A stretch of 64,000 nucleotides of DNA from Deinococcus budaensis. GTDB taxonomy: Bacteria > Deinococcota > Deinococci > Deinococcales > Deinococcaceae. Positions 13,384 through 26,308 of the stretch are shown piece after piece. The position numbers and the translations under genes were made by a program. The stretch covers positions 186,001 to 250,000 of the forward strand of contig NZ_JACHFN010000001.1 of assembly GCF_014201885.1 (NCBI RefSeq). Direction: 5' to 3'. The notes below the pieces were generated by a model that saw only the letters and a program-made list of their open reading frames with translations, ran no database searches and had not been told where the DNA came from. Numbering within the stretch: the stretch's first letter is position 1; every line of letters starts with the position of its first letter.

Positions 13384-14334
13384 TCAGGCGTAGATCAGGC
13401 ACCCCCGCGCCTCCAGCTCGGCAAAGGCCGGAGGCAGGGTGCTCAGCCGGTTCCAACGCAGGTCGAGCTTTTCCAGCCGGGGCAGCGCGGCGAGTTCCGG
13501 CGGCAGGGTCGTCAGGCGGTTCGCCCGCAGGTCCAGAACGCGCAAGCTCTCCAGTTCCGCAAGCGAGGCGGGCAGCTCCGTCAGCCCGTTGAAACGCAGG
13601 TCGAGTTCGCCCAATGCGGTCAGCCGCCCGATCTCGTCCGGAAGCGCCGTGAGGCGGTTGCCCTGGGCCATCAGCTTGCCCAGCCGGGTGCAGCGCCCCA
13701 GCTCGGGCGGCAGGCGGGTCAGGCGGTTGTTCATGACATGCAGTTCGCGCAGCTCGGACAACTGGCCCAGACTGGCGGGCAGCGCCGTGAGCGCGTTGTT
13801 GTAGGCGCGGAACTCGACCTGCCTGCCAAGTTCGCCCAGCCACCCGGGAAGCTGCTCCAGCGCGTTGTCGGTGACGTTGAGGTACGCCAGGGACCGCAGG
13901 TGCCGCAGAGACTCCGGCAGGGCCGTCAGCCGGTTGTTGCTGAGGTACAGAAAGCGCAGTTCGGCCATCCCGGCGAAAGCGTCCGGGAGCGCCTCCAGCC
14001 CGTTGTGCCCGAGGTCGAGCATCTCCAGCCCGGTCAGGTTGCCCACTCCTGGCGAGAGGTACGTTAGCCGGTTGGCCGAGAGGTTCAGGGTCCGCAGCCC
14101 GGTCCAGCTCCATAGCCAGTCCGGGACGGTGGTCAATGCGTTGTCGTAGACACTAAGCGTCCGCGCGTGGGTGCAGCGGCGCAGGCTCCCGGGCCACTCC
14201 GACAGGCCGCAGCCGTTCAGATTCAGTTCGTTGGGCAGCCGCTCCGCGTCCTGTTCGAGCGCTGCCAGCAGTGCGGGACCGCGTGCGCCAGTGGGGTGCT
14301 GGTGGCTCGGCGGGAAGACATCCGGGGTGGGCAT
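13384..14334 (-). CDS. Leucine-rich repeat protein
   Basis: Cytoplasmic protein of 316 residues made almost entirely of about eleven 23-residue leucine-rich repeats of the pattern LxxLxLxxNxLxxLPxxL, for example LDLRANRLTTLPPELAALPR and its neighbours. There is no signal peptide, anchor or attached enzymatic domain. LRR solenoids bind proteins; the partner here is unknown. The gene follows ccmB on the same strand with a 23-base gap, so it may be cotranscribed with ccdA-ccmA-ccmB, but it also has its own TACAGT box five bases before the ATG. The frame continues upstream into ccmB without homology. Confidence 0.88.
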   Translation of the reverse strand: MPTPDVFPPSHQHPTGARGPALLAALEQDAERLPNELNLNGCGLSEWPGSLRRCTHARTLSVYDNALTTVPDWLWSWTGLRTLNLSANRLTYLSPGVGNLTGLEMLDLGHNGLEALPDAFAGMAELRFLYLSNNRLTALPESLRHLRSLAYLNVTDNALEQLPGWLGELGRQVEFRAYNNALTALPASLGQLSELRELHVMNNRLTRLPPELGRCTRLGKLMAQGNRLTALPDEIGRLTALGELDLRFNGLTELPASLAELESLRVLDLRANRLTTLPPELAALPRLEKLDLRWNRLSTLPPAFAELEARGCLIYA

Positions 14335-14339
14335 GGGCC

Positions 14340-14345
14340 ACTGTA
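14340..14345 (-). promoter_or_regulatory. -10 box TACAGT, leaderless start of LRR gene
   Basis: TACAGT on the minus strand, five bases before the ATG at 14334; no Shine-Dalgarno sequence. Confidence 0.5.
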
Positions 14346-14357
14346 TCCGTCGCCGTC

Positions 14358-15050
14358 CTAGCCCTCCACCGCGAAAGGAAACAGCAGCGTCGCCAGAATG
14401 ACCGTCCCCAGGTCGAAGGCGGCCAGAAAGACCACCCAGGTCGTGACCTCGGGGGTCCAGCCAGCGGTCAGCAGCAGGCTGGTGCCCTTGACGGTGGCGA
14501 TCACGACCGGCACCAGGATCGGAAAGGCCAGCGCCGGGAGCAGCGCCTCGCGCGCCCGCAGGCTGACCGTGATCGAGCCGTAAAACGTCGTCCCCGCCGC
14601 GAAGCCCACCACCCCCAGCGCCGAGAGCAGCGTCAGCGCGGGCCACGGCACCGCCCGCCCCGCGCCCGCCGCGCCGAAGAGGACCAGCCCCGCCGGCAGC
14701 GTGAAGGCGGCGACCAGGCAAAGCGGCCCCAGCACCCCCAGCAGCTTGCCCAGGTACAGCGCCCCGTGCGGCCCCGGGTAGAGGGTCAGCTGCTCCAGCG
14801 CTCCCGCCTCCTGCTCCTGCGCGAAAGCCCGCTGGGCGCCCACCGCCGCCGCCAGAGCCAGCGCCGTCCACACCGCGCCCGCCGCCACTCCCGCCGTCTG
14901 CGCCGGGGTCCGCCCCGAGGTGTCCCCCCCCAGCGCCAGCCCCAGCACCAGCAGCACCAGCCCCGCGAAAAAGGCGGTCGCCAGCAGCGTGTCGCGCGTG
15001 CGCCCGGCCACCCGCAGGTCCTTGGCGGCGACGTGGAGGGCGGACTTCAT
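14358..15050 (-). CDS. ccmB: Haem exporter membrane subunit CcmB
   Basis: Six-helix permease of the CcmABCD complex, 230 residues. It fits the family in length and shows the characteristic FAQEQEAGALEQLTLYPGPHGALYLGKLLGVL stretch after the second helix, with the rest hydrophobic. With CcmA it forms the ATPase that drives release of haem-loaded CcmE. It lies 97 bases downstream of ccmA; that gap is filled with short repeat sequence. Confidence 0.9.
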   Translation of the reverse strand: MKSALHVAAKDLRVAGRTRDTLLATAFFAGLVLLVLGLALGGDTSGRTPAQTAGVAAGAVWTALALAAAVGAQRAFAQEQEAGALEQLTLYPGPHGALYLGKLLGVLGPLCLVAAFTLPAGLVLFGAAGAGRAVPWPALTLLSALGVVGFAAGTTFYGSITVSLRAREALLPALAFPILVPVVIATVKGTSLLLTAGWTPEVTTWVVFLAAFDLGTVILATLLFPFAVEG

Positions 15051-15073
15051 GGGGCGCCCGGTGGGCGCCGGAA

Positions 15074-15143
15074 GTGGAAAGTGGAAAGTGGTGAGCAGAA
15101 CAGACCAGGCGACCCATCCCCCGACCCCTGCTCCCTGCCCACT
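15074..15143. repeat. Short repeats in the ccmA-ccmB gap
   Basis: Two and a half tandem GTGGAAA units (15074-15091) are followed by CCCCTGCTCCCTGCCCACT (15125-15143). The reverse complement of the latter begins AGTGGGCAGGGAGCAG and closely resembles AGTGGGCAGGGGGCAG at 3730-3745, between the CitE and MaoC genes. Function unknown. Confidence 0.4.
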
Positions 15144-15147
15144 GACC

Positions 15148-15851
15148 TCACGCCTCCTCCACTTTCCCGCCCGCCACCCGCAGCGCCCGGGGCGCCACCT
15201 GCCGCGCGAGGTGCGGTTCGTGGGCGGCGATCACTAGCGTCACCCCGCGCCCGGCGAGGTCGCCCAGCAGCTCCAGCACCAGCGTGCGCCCCGCGCCGTC
15301 GAGGTTGGCGAACGGCTCGTCCACCAGCGTGAGGGGCCGGGCGAGCAGGTGCGCCCGCGCCAGCGCCAGCCTTTTGCGCATCCCCGCCGACAGGAACCGC
15401 ACCCGCCGCCCCGCCGCCCGCTCCAGCCCGACCCGCCGCAGCGCCCCGGCGGCGTCTCCACGCTGCCCGTGCATCTTCAGGGCAAAGTCCAGGTTTTCCG
15501 TTCCGGTCAGGTCGGGATACAGCCCCGCGTCCACCGGCATCAGGTGAACGAGGTCGCGCACCGCCCGCGAGTCGCGCAGGTCGAAGCCCAGCACCCGGCC
15601 TTCCCCCCGGGTGGGCCGCAAGCCCGACGCGATCAGGCGCAGCAGCGTGGTCTTGCCCGCCCCGTTCTCGCCCAGCAGCGTGACGCCCCCTCCGGCGGGC
15701 ACGTCCAGCGTCACGCCGCGCAAGATGACCTCGCGGCCCAGGCGCAGCCACACGTCGCGGAGTTGCAGGGCGTGGGAGGAAGCGGGAGGCGGGGCGCGGT
15801 GCGCGGTGAGAACAGTTTTTTCCTGCGCCCCGCGCACCGCGCCCTGATCCC

Positions 15852-15867
<16 letters not shown>
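15148..15867 (-). CDS. ccmA: Haem exporter ATP-binding subunit CcmA
   Basis: ABC ATPase of 239 residues. It shows Walker A GENGAGKTT, the signature FLSAGMRKRLALAR (a variant of LSGGQ, as usual in CcmA), Walker B PLTLVDEP, and the H-loop His in VIAAHE. The chosen GTG at 15867 overlaps the end of ccdA by 16 bases. The first 28 or so residues are not conserved-looking, because they coincide with a palindromic repeat (15784-15844). An internal GTG at 15837 is an alternative start. Works with CcmB. Confidence 0.9.
15784..15844. repeat. Dispersed palindromic repeat R2, copy A (inside 5' end of ccmA)
   Basis: Perfect 15-bp inverted arms (15792-15806 and 15830-15844) flank a 23-base loop. A related element with the same flanks (GGGAGGCGGG...GCGGTGCGCGG...CTGCG[C/T]CCCGCGCACCGC) lies at 56348-56420. 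Confidence 0.65.
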
Positions 15868-16535
<668 letters not shown>

Positions 16536-16541
16536 GGGGCG

Positions 16542-16547
16542 AGTCTA
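16542..16547 (-). promoter_or_regulatory. -10 box TAGACT, leaderless start of ccdA
   Basis: TAGACT on the minus strand, six bases before the ATG at 16535; it would drive ccdA-ccmA-ccmB. Confidence 0.6.
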
Positions 16548-16751
16548 GCCCAGCCGCAGGGGGCGGGCGTCCCCCGGCCGCGCCTCATCTTCCTCATAGG
16601 CTGGAGAGCACGCGGGATGTGAGCTTTCGTACACTCGGCCTCAGCGGGCGCTTGGCCGGACACCTGCCGGGCGCCGCAGCCTGCGCAGAGACTGGGCAGG
16701 CCGGAGTCCAGGCACCTTCGCCATTCACGCTCAGGTGGGAGGGCAGATCGC

Positions 16752-19700
16752 ATGTCGGAGGAGACGCGGACCGCTTCCATGCCTATCCGCACGCCGGACC
16801 AGCGGCTGCGGGTGTTCGTGAGTTCGACCTTGCAGGAACTCGCCGAGGAGCGCCGGGCCGCCCGCAGCGCCATCGAGCGGCTGCACCTGTCCCCGGTGCT
16901 GTTCGAACTCGGCGCCCGGCCGCATCCGCCGCGCGAACTGTACCGGGCCTACCTGGCGCAGTCGGACGTCTTCGTGGGCATCTACTGGGAGCGCTACGGC
17001 TGGGTCGCGCCCGGCGAGACGGTGTCGGGCCTGGAGGACGAATACCGTCTGAGCGGGACCCGCCCCAAGTTGATCTACGTCAAGACCCCGGCGGCCCAGC
17101 GCGAGGCGCGGCTCGCGGGGCTGATCGAGCAGATTCAGCGCGACGATCAGGCGAGCTACCGGCCTTTTGCGGGCGCCGAGGAGCTGCGCGAGCTGCTGGA
17201 AAACGACCTCGCGCTGCTGCTCACCGAGCGCTTTGACCTCGCGCGGGCCGGGGCCGGGCCGCAGCCGCAGGACGCGCCCCCGGAGGTCCCGCCGCCGCCC
17301 GCGCCGCTGCCCCAGCCGCTCACGTCGCTGGTGGGCCGCGAGGCGCAGCTCCAGCGGATCGGCGCCCTGCTGGCCCGGCCGGGGGTGCGGCTGGTGACGC
17401 TGCTGGGTCCCGGCGGCATCGGCAAGACCCGGCTGGCGCTGGAGGTCGCGCGCCGGGCGCTGGCCGAGGGCCGCTACGCAGGCGGGGTGCGCTTCGTGGG
17501 GCTGGCGAACGTGCGCGAGCGCGAGGGCTTCGCGGCGGCGCTGGCCCACGCCCTGCGCCTGCCCGAGCGCGCGGACCGTCCGGCGCTGGACAGCGTGCAA
17601 GACGCCCTGCGCGGGCAGCGGCTGCTGCTGCTGCTGGACAACTTCGAGCAGATGCAGGGCGCGGCGCCCGATGTGGCGGGGCTGCTCGCGGGCCTCCCGG
17701 ACCTCCAGATTCTGGTGACCAGCCGCGCGGCCCTGCGCCTCAGCGCCGAGCAGGAGTGGCCGGTGCCCCCGCTGGAGCTGCCGCAGGGCGACGGCGAGCA
17801 GGACGCGCAAGGCAGCGAGGCCGTGGCCCTGTTTGTGGAACGCGCCCGCGCCGTGCGGCCCGACTTCGAGATCACGCGGCAGAATCTGCCCGCGCTGCTG
17901 GCGATCGTGCGGCGGCTGGAGGGGATTCCGCTCGCCATCGAACTTGCCGCCGCCCGGCTGCGGACCAGCACGCCCGAGCTGCTGGCCGCGCGGTTGGCCC
18001 GCGGCCTGGACTGGCTGGGCGGCGGCCCGAGCGACGTGCCCGAACGCCAGCGGACGCTGCGGGCGACCCTCGACTGGAGCTACCAGCTGCTCAGCCTGCC
18101 CGAGCAGGCGCTGCTGCGCCGCCTGGGCGTGTTCGTGGGCGGCGCCTCTCCGGAGGCGGTGGAGGGCGTGTGCGGCGAGGCCTGCCGCGAGGTGGGCGGC
18201 ACCGGAGACGCCCTGGACGCGCTCGAACGCCTGGTGGATCACAGCCTGGCGCGCCAGGAGGAGCGGGAGGACGAGGTCCGGTTCAGCCTGCTTCAGTCGG
18301 TGCGCGAGTACGCGCTGGCGGGGCTGGCGGCCCACGGCGAGGAGGAGGCCGCGCGCGCCGCCCACGCCGCCGCCTTTCTGAAGTTCACCGAGGCGACCGT
18401 CCCGCTGCTGTTCGGCCCCGAGCAGCTCGCGGCCCTGCACCGCCTCGACCGCGACGCGGGCAACGTGCGCGCCGCGCTGCACTGGCTTCAGGCCCACGAC
18501 CTGGAAGCGGCCCAGCGGTTGACCGCCTGCCTGCGCTGGTACTGGGACGCGCGCGGCCTCTTCAGCGAAGGGCGCCAGGAGAGCGCGGCGGTGCTGGGGG
18601 GCGCCGGGACCCCGCCGCTGGTCCGGGCGGGCGCCCTGCTGGCCTCGGGAATGATGGCCTGGCGCCAGGGGGATTACGCGGGCGCCCTGCCGCAGCTGGA
18701 AGAGGCGCTGGGGCTGGCCCGCTCCTCGGGGGACCGGCGGCTGGTCGCGGCCAGCCTCCAGCTGCTCGGGAACCTCGCCGCGCACCAGGGCCGCTCTGGA
18801 GACGCCCGCGCCGCGCACAAAGAAGCGCTGGCGCTGCGCCGCGAGCTGGGCGACCCGCGCGGCGTGGCCGACTCGCTGTTCTCGCTGGGCAACGTCGCGC
18901 TGCTGCGCGGCGAGCTGGCCGAGGCCCGCCCGCTCTACCAGCAGAGCCTGACCGGCTTTCAGGAGGTGGGCGACCGCGCCAGCGCGGGCTTCGCGCTGAT
19001 GAACCTGGGGGTCGTCGCGCGCTTCGAGGGCAACTTCGCGCTGGCCCGCACCCTGACCGGGGACGCGCTGGAGGTGGCGCGCACCCTGGGTGACCGGTTG
19101 CGGGTCGCCAACGCGCTCCAGAGCCTGGGCCTCATCGCCGCCGACGAGGGCGACAACGCGGAGGCGGGGCACTTTCTGGAAGAGGCGCTCGCCCTGTACC
19201 GCGCGTGCGGGCACCGCTACAAGGCGGCGTTCGTGCTCAGCGAACTCGCCACCGCCCTGCGCCGTTCGGGCGAGCTGGGCCGCGCCCGCACCCTCTACGA
19301 GGAGGGCCTGCGTGCCCACCGCGAGCTGGGCGACGGTCCCGGACTCGCCTTTGCGCTGGTCGGGCTGGCCCAGCTGGAGCGCGAGGAGGGGCGCCTCGAC
19401 CGCGCGGGGGACCTGCTGCGTGAGGGCGTGCCGCTGGCCCTCGACCGCGCCGACGGCACCACGGCGGCCCGCGCCCTGGAAGCGCTGGCGGCCCTGCGCG
19501 TCGCCCAGGGCTGGCCCGAGCGCGGCGCGCGGCTGTTCGGCGCGGCCGAGACCCTGCGCGAGACGGCGGGCATCCCGCTGCCGCCCGCCGCCCAGCAGCT
19601 GCGCGCCCGCGAGACGGCGGCGGCCCGTCAGGCGCTGGGGGGCGCCCGCTTCGCCGTCCTGTTTGCCGAGGGCTGCGCGCTGACGCCCGCGCAGGTGCTG

Positions 19701-19784
19701 GCGGAAGAAAGCCTGACCCCCGCCGCGTCCAGCGAGTCTGCCTCGGGGTCGCGTCCCGCCCAGGCCGAGCACACGCCCGCGTGA
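16752..19784 (+). CDS. DUF4062 - STAND NTPase - TPR protein
   Basis: A 1010-residue multidomain signalling protein with no transmembrane segment. Residues about 17-110 form a DUF4062 domain (RLRVFVSSTLQELAEERRAA ... YLAQSDVFVGIYWERYGW). A proline-rich linker leads to a STAND/AfsR-like ATPase: LVGRE, Walker A GPGGIGKTR near 219-227, Walker B LLLLLDNFEQ near 291-300, a sensor VTSRA, and GIPLAIELAAARL. A winged-helix-like part follows (VERQRTL region). From about 600 to 960 there are roughly eight TPR units. STAND proteins are inactive until a ligand reaches the repeat domain; DUF4062 is often the N-terminal effector or adaptor in such proteins. GGGAGG lies before the ATG. It is convergent with an mrr gene. 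Ligand and effector activity are unknown. Confidence 0.88.
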   Translation: MSEETRTASMPIRTPDQRLRVFVSSTLQELAEERRAARSAIERLHLSPVLFELGARPHPPRELYRAYLAQSDVFVGIYWERYGWVAPGETVSGLEDEYRLSGTRPKLIYVKTPAAQREARLAGLIEQIQRDDQASYRPFAGAEELRELLENDLALLLTERFDLARAGAGPQPQDAPPEVPPPPAPLPQPLTSLVGREAQLQRIGALLARPGVRLVTLLGPGGIGKTRLALEVARRALAEGRYAGGVRFVGLANVREREGFAAALAHALRLPERADRPALDSVQDALRGQRLLLLLDNFEQMQGAAPDVAGLLAGLPDLQILVTSRAALRLSAEQEWPVPPLELPQGDGEQDAQGSEAVALFVERARAVRPDFEITRQNLPALLAIVRRLEGIPLAIELAAARLRTSTPELLAARLARGLDWLGGGPSDVPERQRTLRATLDWSYQLLSLPEQALLRRLGVFVGGASPEAVEGVCGEACREVGGTGDALDALERLVDHSLARQEEREDEVRFSLLQSVREYALAGLAAHGEEEAARAAHAAAFLKFTEATVPLLFGPEQLAALHRLDRDAGNVRAALHWLQAHDLEAAQRLTACLRWYWDARGLFSEGRQESAAVLGGAGTPPLVRAGALLASGMMAWRQGDYAGALPQLEEALGLARSSGDRRLVAASLQLLGNLAAHQGRSGDARAAHKEALALRRELGDPRGVADSLFSLGNVALLRGELAEARPLYQQSLTGFQEVGDRASAGFALMNLGVVARFEGNFALARTLTGDALEVARTLGDRLRVANALQSLGLIAADEGDNAEAGHFLEEALALYRACGHRYKAAFVLSELATALRRSGELGRARTLYEEGLRAHRELGDGPGLAFALVGLAQLEREEGRLDRAGDLLREGVPLALDRADGTTAARALEALAALRVAQGWPERGARLFGAAETLRETAGIPLPPAAQQLRARETAAARQALGGARFAVLFAEGCALTPAQVLAEESLTPAASSESASGSRPAQAEHTPA

Positions 19785-19808
19785 AGCGGGACTGGAGGGG
19801 AAGCGGGC

Positions 19809-20732
19809 TTACAGTTCCTCGAAAAACTCGCTGTCCACGCGGTGGATGCGGTAGGTCTCGCGGGTCAGCACCCCCACGCCGGAGTCGATCATCAGCCGGG
19901 CGAGCTGCGGGCCGTCGATCAGGATGATGCTGCCGATGTGGGAAGCCGTGTTTCTCGCGCCGTCACTGAACCCCGACGTGGTGATAAAGACGCCCTTGCT
20001 GGCCTTGTGATAGGTCAGGCTGCCGGAAAAGGTGCGAATTTCCGGGCTGTGGACGGTGTTCTGCCAGCGTTTGGCCTGAAGGTAGATGCGGTCGAGGCCC
20101 AACGGGTCCTGCTTGATGACGCCGTCGATGCCGTTGTCACCGCTGCGGCCCAACGCCTGTCCCGCGTCGCGCACGTTGCCGCCGTAGCCCAGCGCCACCA
20201 GTACCTCCACCACCAACCGCTCGAACTGAGCGGGCGTGAGCTGCTGAACCTGCGCGAGCAGCTCGTCCGCAAGGCTGGCCGTGAGTTCGGCATAGAGAGT
20301 GGAGAACTGTTCTTCGGGAGAGAGGAACGGCAGAGCTTGCTGTGCGGGCGCCCGGGTTTCCTCCCCGGCTTGTGCCGGCTCCAAGTGTGCTGTGCCCTGA
20401 AAGCGGGCAAACTCGGGAAAGGCGAAGAGCTGCTTGGTGGTGACGCCTCCTGGAGAGGCCGTCAGCAGGTCGCGGCCGCGCGGGGTAATTTCGACCGTCC
20501 CGCGCTGCGGACTTTGCACCGCGCCTGCTTTGAGCAGATACGTCTTGGCCCAGCCGATGCGGTTCATGTAGGTCGGCTGGCGACCGCTGGGCAGCATCTC
20601 GGCCAGCTCCGCCTCGTCGAGACCGAACTCGGCGGCCAGGCGGACGTAGAGGTCGCGCATCTTCCAGACCTGGCCATCACTCAGCGCGAGGAGCAGGGGG
20701 CGCATGAACGCCTGGTAATCGGGGAGGGGCAC
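19809..20732 (-). CDS. mrr: Mrr-type restriction endonuclease
   Basis: Type IV restriction enzyme homologue of 307 residues. An N-terminal winged-helix domain (about 1-95, the Mrr_N family) precedes a PD-(D/E)xK catalytic domain. Catalytic residues are visible: FERLVVEVLVALGYG, Asp203 in NGIDGVI, and QAK at 219-221 in DRIYLQAKRW, then ITTSGFSDGA. Such enzymes cut modified foreign DNA. No methyltransferase or specificity subunit is nearby, consistent with type IV. A GTG start has TACACT six bases upstream. The gene is convergent with the STAND gene, 24 bases apart. Confidence 0.92.
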   Translation of the reverse strand: MPLPDYQAFMRPLLLALSDGQVWKMRDLYVRLAAEFGLDEAELAEMLPSGRQPTYMNRIGWAKTYLLKAGAVQSPQRGTVEITPRGRDLLTASPGGVTTKQLFAFPEFARFQGTAHLEPAQAGEETRAPAQQALPFLSPEEQFSTLYAELTASLADELLAQVQQLTPAQFERLVVEVLVALGYGGNVRDAGQALGRSGDNGIDGVIKQDPLGLDRIYLQAKRWQNTVHSPEIRTFSGSLTYHKASKGVFITTSGFSDGARNTASHIGSIILIDGPQLARLMIDSGVGVLTRETYRIHRVDSEFFEEL

Positions 20733-20738
20733 CCGGTC

Positions 20739-20744
20739 AGTGTA
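20739..20744 (-). promoter_or_regulatory. -10 box TACACT, leaderless start of mrr
   Basis: TACACT on the minus strand, exactly six bases before the GTG at 20732. Confidence 0.6.
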
Positions 20745-20769
20745 GGGAAAAGGGGCTGCTGACCTGCGC

Positions 20770-22464
<1,695 letters not shown>

Positions 22465-22469
22465 GCCCC

Positions 22470-22475
22470 ACGCTA
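22470..22475 (-). promoter_or_regulatory. -10 box TAGCGT, leaderless start of ilvD
   Basis: TAGCGT on the minus strand, five bases before the ATG at 22464. Confidence 0.45.
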
Positions 22476-22575
22476 CGGCAAAGGTGGGGCGGGGGAAGGC
22501 GGGCGGGACAGACAGGCCGGGCAGGGCCAGGGCAGGGTGGGTGGAGGCGCGCAGTCTCCCCGGCCCTGTTTCCCG

Positions 22576-22581
22576 TACCCT
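22576..22581 (+). promoter_or_regulatory. -10 box TACCCT, leaderless start of the small CxxC protein gene
   Basis: TACCCT lies six bases before the GTG at 22588. Confidence 0.55.
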
Positions 22582-22587
22582 CGGGGC

Positions 22588-22992
22588 GTGGCGGCTTCCT
22601 CCCGGTCCCTGATCTTCGTCTACAACGCCGACGGCGGTGTGCTGAACGGCCTGAAGGACCTGTGGATCAAGACGGTGCGCCCGCAGGACTACGATTGCTC
22701 GCTGTGCGCTGTCACTTACGGCCCCCTGGGCATGAAGCGCGCGTGGCGCGAGTACGTGCGGGGCCTGGGGGCGGATGTGCGCTTCCTGCACCGCGACGAG
22801 CTGCGGGCCGGGTTCGGCGTCAGCGGGGTGGCCCTGCCCGCCGTCTTCGAGGTGGGGCCGGACGGGCGCCTGCGCGAGTGGCTGTCCGCCCACGAGCTGC
22901 GCGCGGTGACCACGCTTGAAGACCTGATGCAGCTCGTCGGTGTGCGGTTCCAAAGGGACGGGGAGGTCGAAGCCCTCACCCCGGTCCCCTGA
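22588..22992 (+). CDS. Conserved small protein of unknown function with a CxxC motif
   Basis: A 134-residue cytoplasmic protein. It begins with the thioredoxin-like strand [18 protein letters not shown], followed by [18 protein letters not shown] with a CxxC pair, and later [14 protein letters not shown]. Small bacterial proteins with this N-terminus are widespread; I recall them listed as uncharacterised, or loosely as GTPase, without a GTPase motif. No P-loop is present here. The gene is divergent from ilvD and nearly abuts the convergent dioxygenase gene (3 bases). A redox role is conceivable but unproven. Confidence 0.78.
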   Translation: MAASSRSLIFVYNADGGVLNGLKDLWIKTVRPQDYDCSLCAVTYGPLGMKRAWREYVRGLGADVRFLHRDELRAGFGVSGVALPAVFEVGPDGRLREWLSAHELRAVTTLEDLMQLVGVRFQRDGEVEALTPVP

Positions 22993-22995
22993 CGC

Positions 22996-23769
22996 TCACC
23001 CGATATTCAGCCCCACGTCGAAGGTCGCCCGGTAGCCCCGCTCCGGGCTGCCGGTGAGGTTCAGCAGCAGTTGATTGCCGCCGTTGCGGTAGAGGCCGTC
23101 TTGCGCGTTGAGGGTGTTGCGCCTGCCCTTGCTGCTGTAGGGCGCGCGGGCGTGGACCCGGTCGGTGACGGCCTCCGGGAAAAAGAGCTGCGAGGTGAAC
23201 TCGCCGGTTGCCTGCCCGGCGGCGTTCAGCGGCCGCAGCTTGAAGTGGATATGCACCGCGCGGCCCGGATACCACCCCGGATAGACAGTCGTGAAGGTCG
23301 CCTTGCCCCGCGCGTCCGTGACCTGCGCCCCGCGCAGAAAGTCGCCCGTGTTGCCCGCCACGTCCGAGTACACGCCCAGCGCGTCACAGTGCCACACGTC
23401 CACCAGCACGTTGGCGCGCGGCTGGCAGGCGTTCACGGCCACCCGCGAGGTCACGAACTCCAGCACCAGCGGCACACCCGCGCTGACCTTGCCGGTGGTC
23501 GTGTCCTTGCGGATGTCGCCCCGGCGCAGCCCCTCGTCCACGAAGTAGGGTCCCTCGGTCATCGCGGGCCGCACCACGCAGCCGGGCAGGCTGGCCGCGC
23601 CGCCCGTGCCCGCGCTGGTGCCGCCGCGCTGGGCCAGGACCCCGCCTGCGGCCAGGGCCGCCACCCCGCCGCCCAGGCCCAGCAGGCGCAGGGCGTGGCG
23701 GCGGCTGAGCAGGGTGCCGATGGTCTCGTCGTCGTTGTCGTCGTCGGGGTGCGCGGGGTGCAGGTTCAT
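22996..23769 (-). CDS. Exported intradiol ring-cleavage dioxygenase
   Basis: Protein of 257 residues related to catechol 1,2- and protocatechuate 3,4-dioxygenases. The intradiol core carries PYFVDEG with a first Tyr ligand, then PGWYPGRAVHIHFKL with the second Tyr and the two His that hold Fe(III). The N-terminus has a Tat-type twin arginine, SRRHALRLLGLGG, and a hydrophobic stretch, so it is predicted to be exported folded with its iron. AAGGAGGT precedes the ATG. No other aromatic-degradation gene is next to it. The substrate is not predictable. Confidence 0.88.
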   Translation of the reverse strand: MNLHPAHPDDDNDDETIGTLLSRRHALRLLGLGGGVAALAAGGVLAQRGGTSAGTGGAASLPGCVVRPAMTEGPYFVDEGLRRGDIRKDTTTGKVSAGVPLVLEFVTSRVAVNACQPRANVLVDVWHCDALGVYSDVAGNTGDFLRGAQVTDARGKATFTTVYPGWYPGRAVHIHFKLRPLNAAGQATGEFTSQLFFPEAVTDRVHARAPYSSKGRRNTLNAQDGLYRNGGNQLLLNLTGSPERGYRATFDVGLNIG

Positions 23770-23907
23770 GGGCGGACCTCCTTGAAAGGGTGCCCGCAGC
23801 GTAAGTGCCGCCGATTAAAGCGGGGTTGGAAGGGTGGAGCAGGACACGTTTCCCCCCCGCGACTCACACGCCGCCGTGGCCTGCTCTCTCGCACGGGCCA
23901 CAGGAGC

Positions 23908-23940
23908 AGGAGGCGGCCCCCTCTCCGGAAGCCGCCCCCT
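23908..23940 (-). terminator. Terminator-like hairpin after secDF
   Basis: GGCGGC/GCCGCC stem with a G-rich loop, close in sequence to the infB terminator at 28624-28667 but without a T tract on either strand. It lies 17 bases beyond the secDF stop. Confidence 0.4.
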
Positions 23941-23956
23941 GGTGTTCCTGCGCGCC

Positions 23957-26242
<2,286 letters not shown>

Positions 26243-26308
26243 GGGGACAACTCCAGGGAAAGAAAGCGGGGAATAAAGAACATGGGACGCCTGGTCTTGG
26301 CCGCCGGG

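Noticed and set aside
16731..19772. 1013-residue open frame antisense to the STAND gene
   Set aside because: It mirrors the sense gene over its whole length, is rich in Gly, Gln, Arg and His with no domain, and is a common artefact of high-GC codon use.
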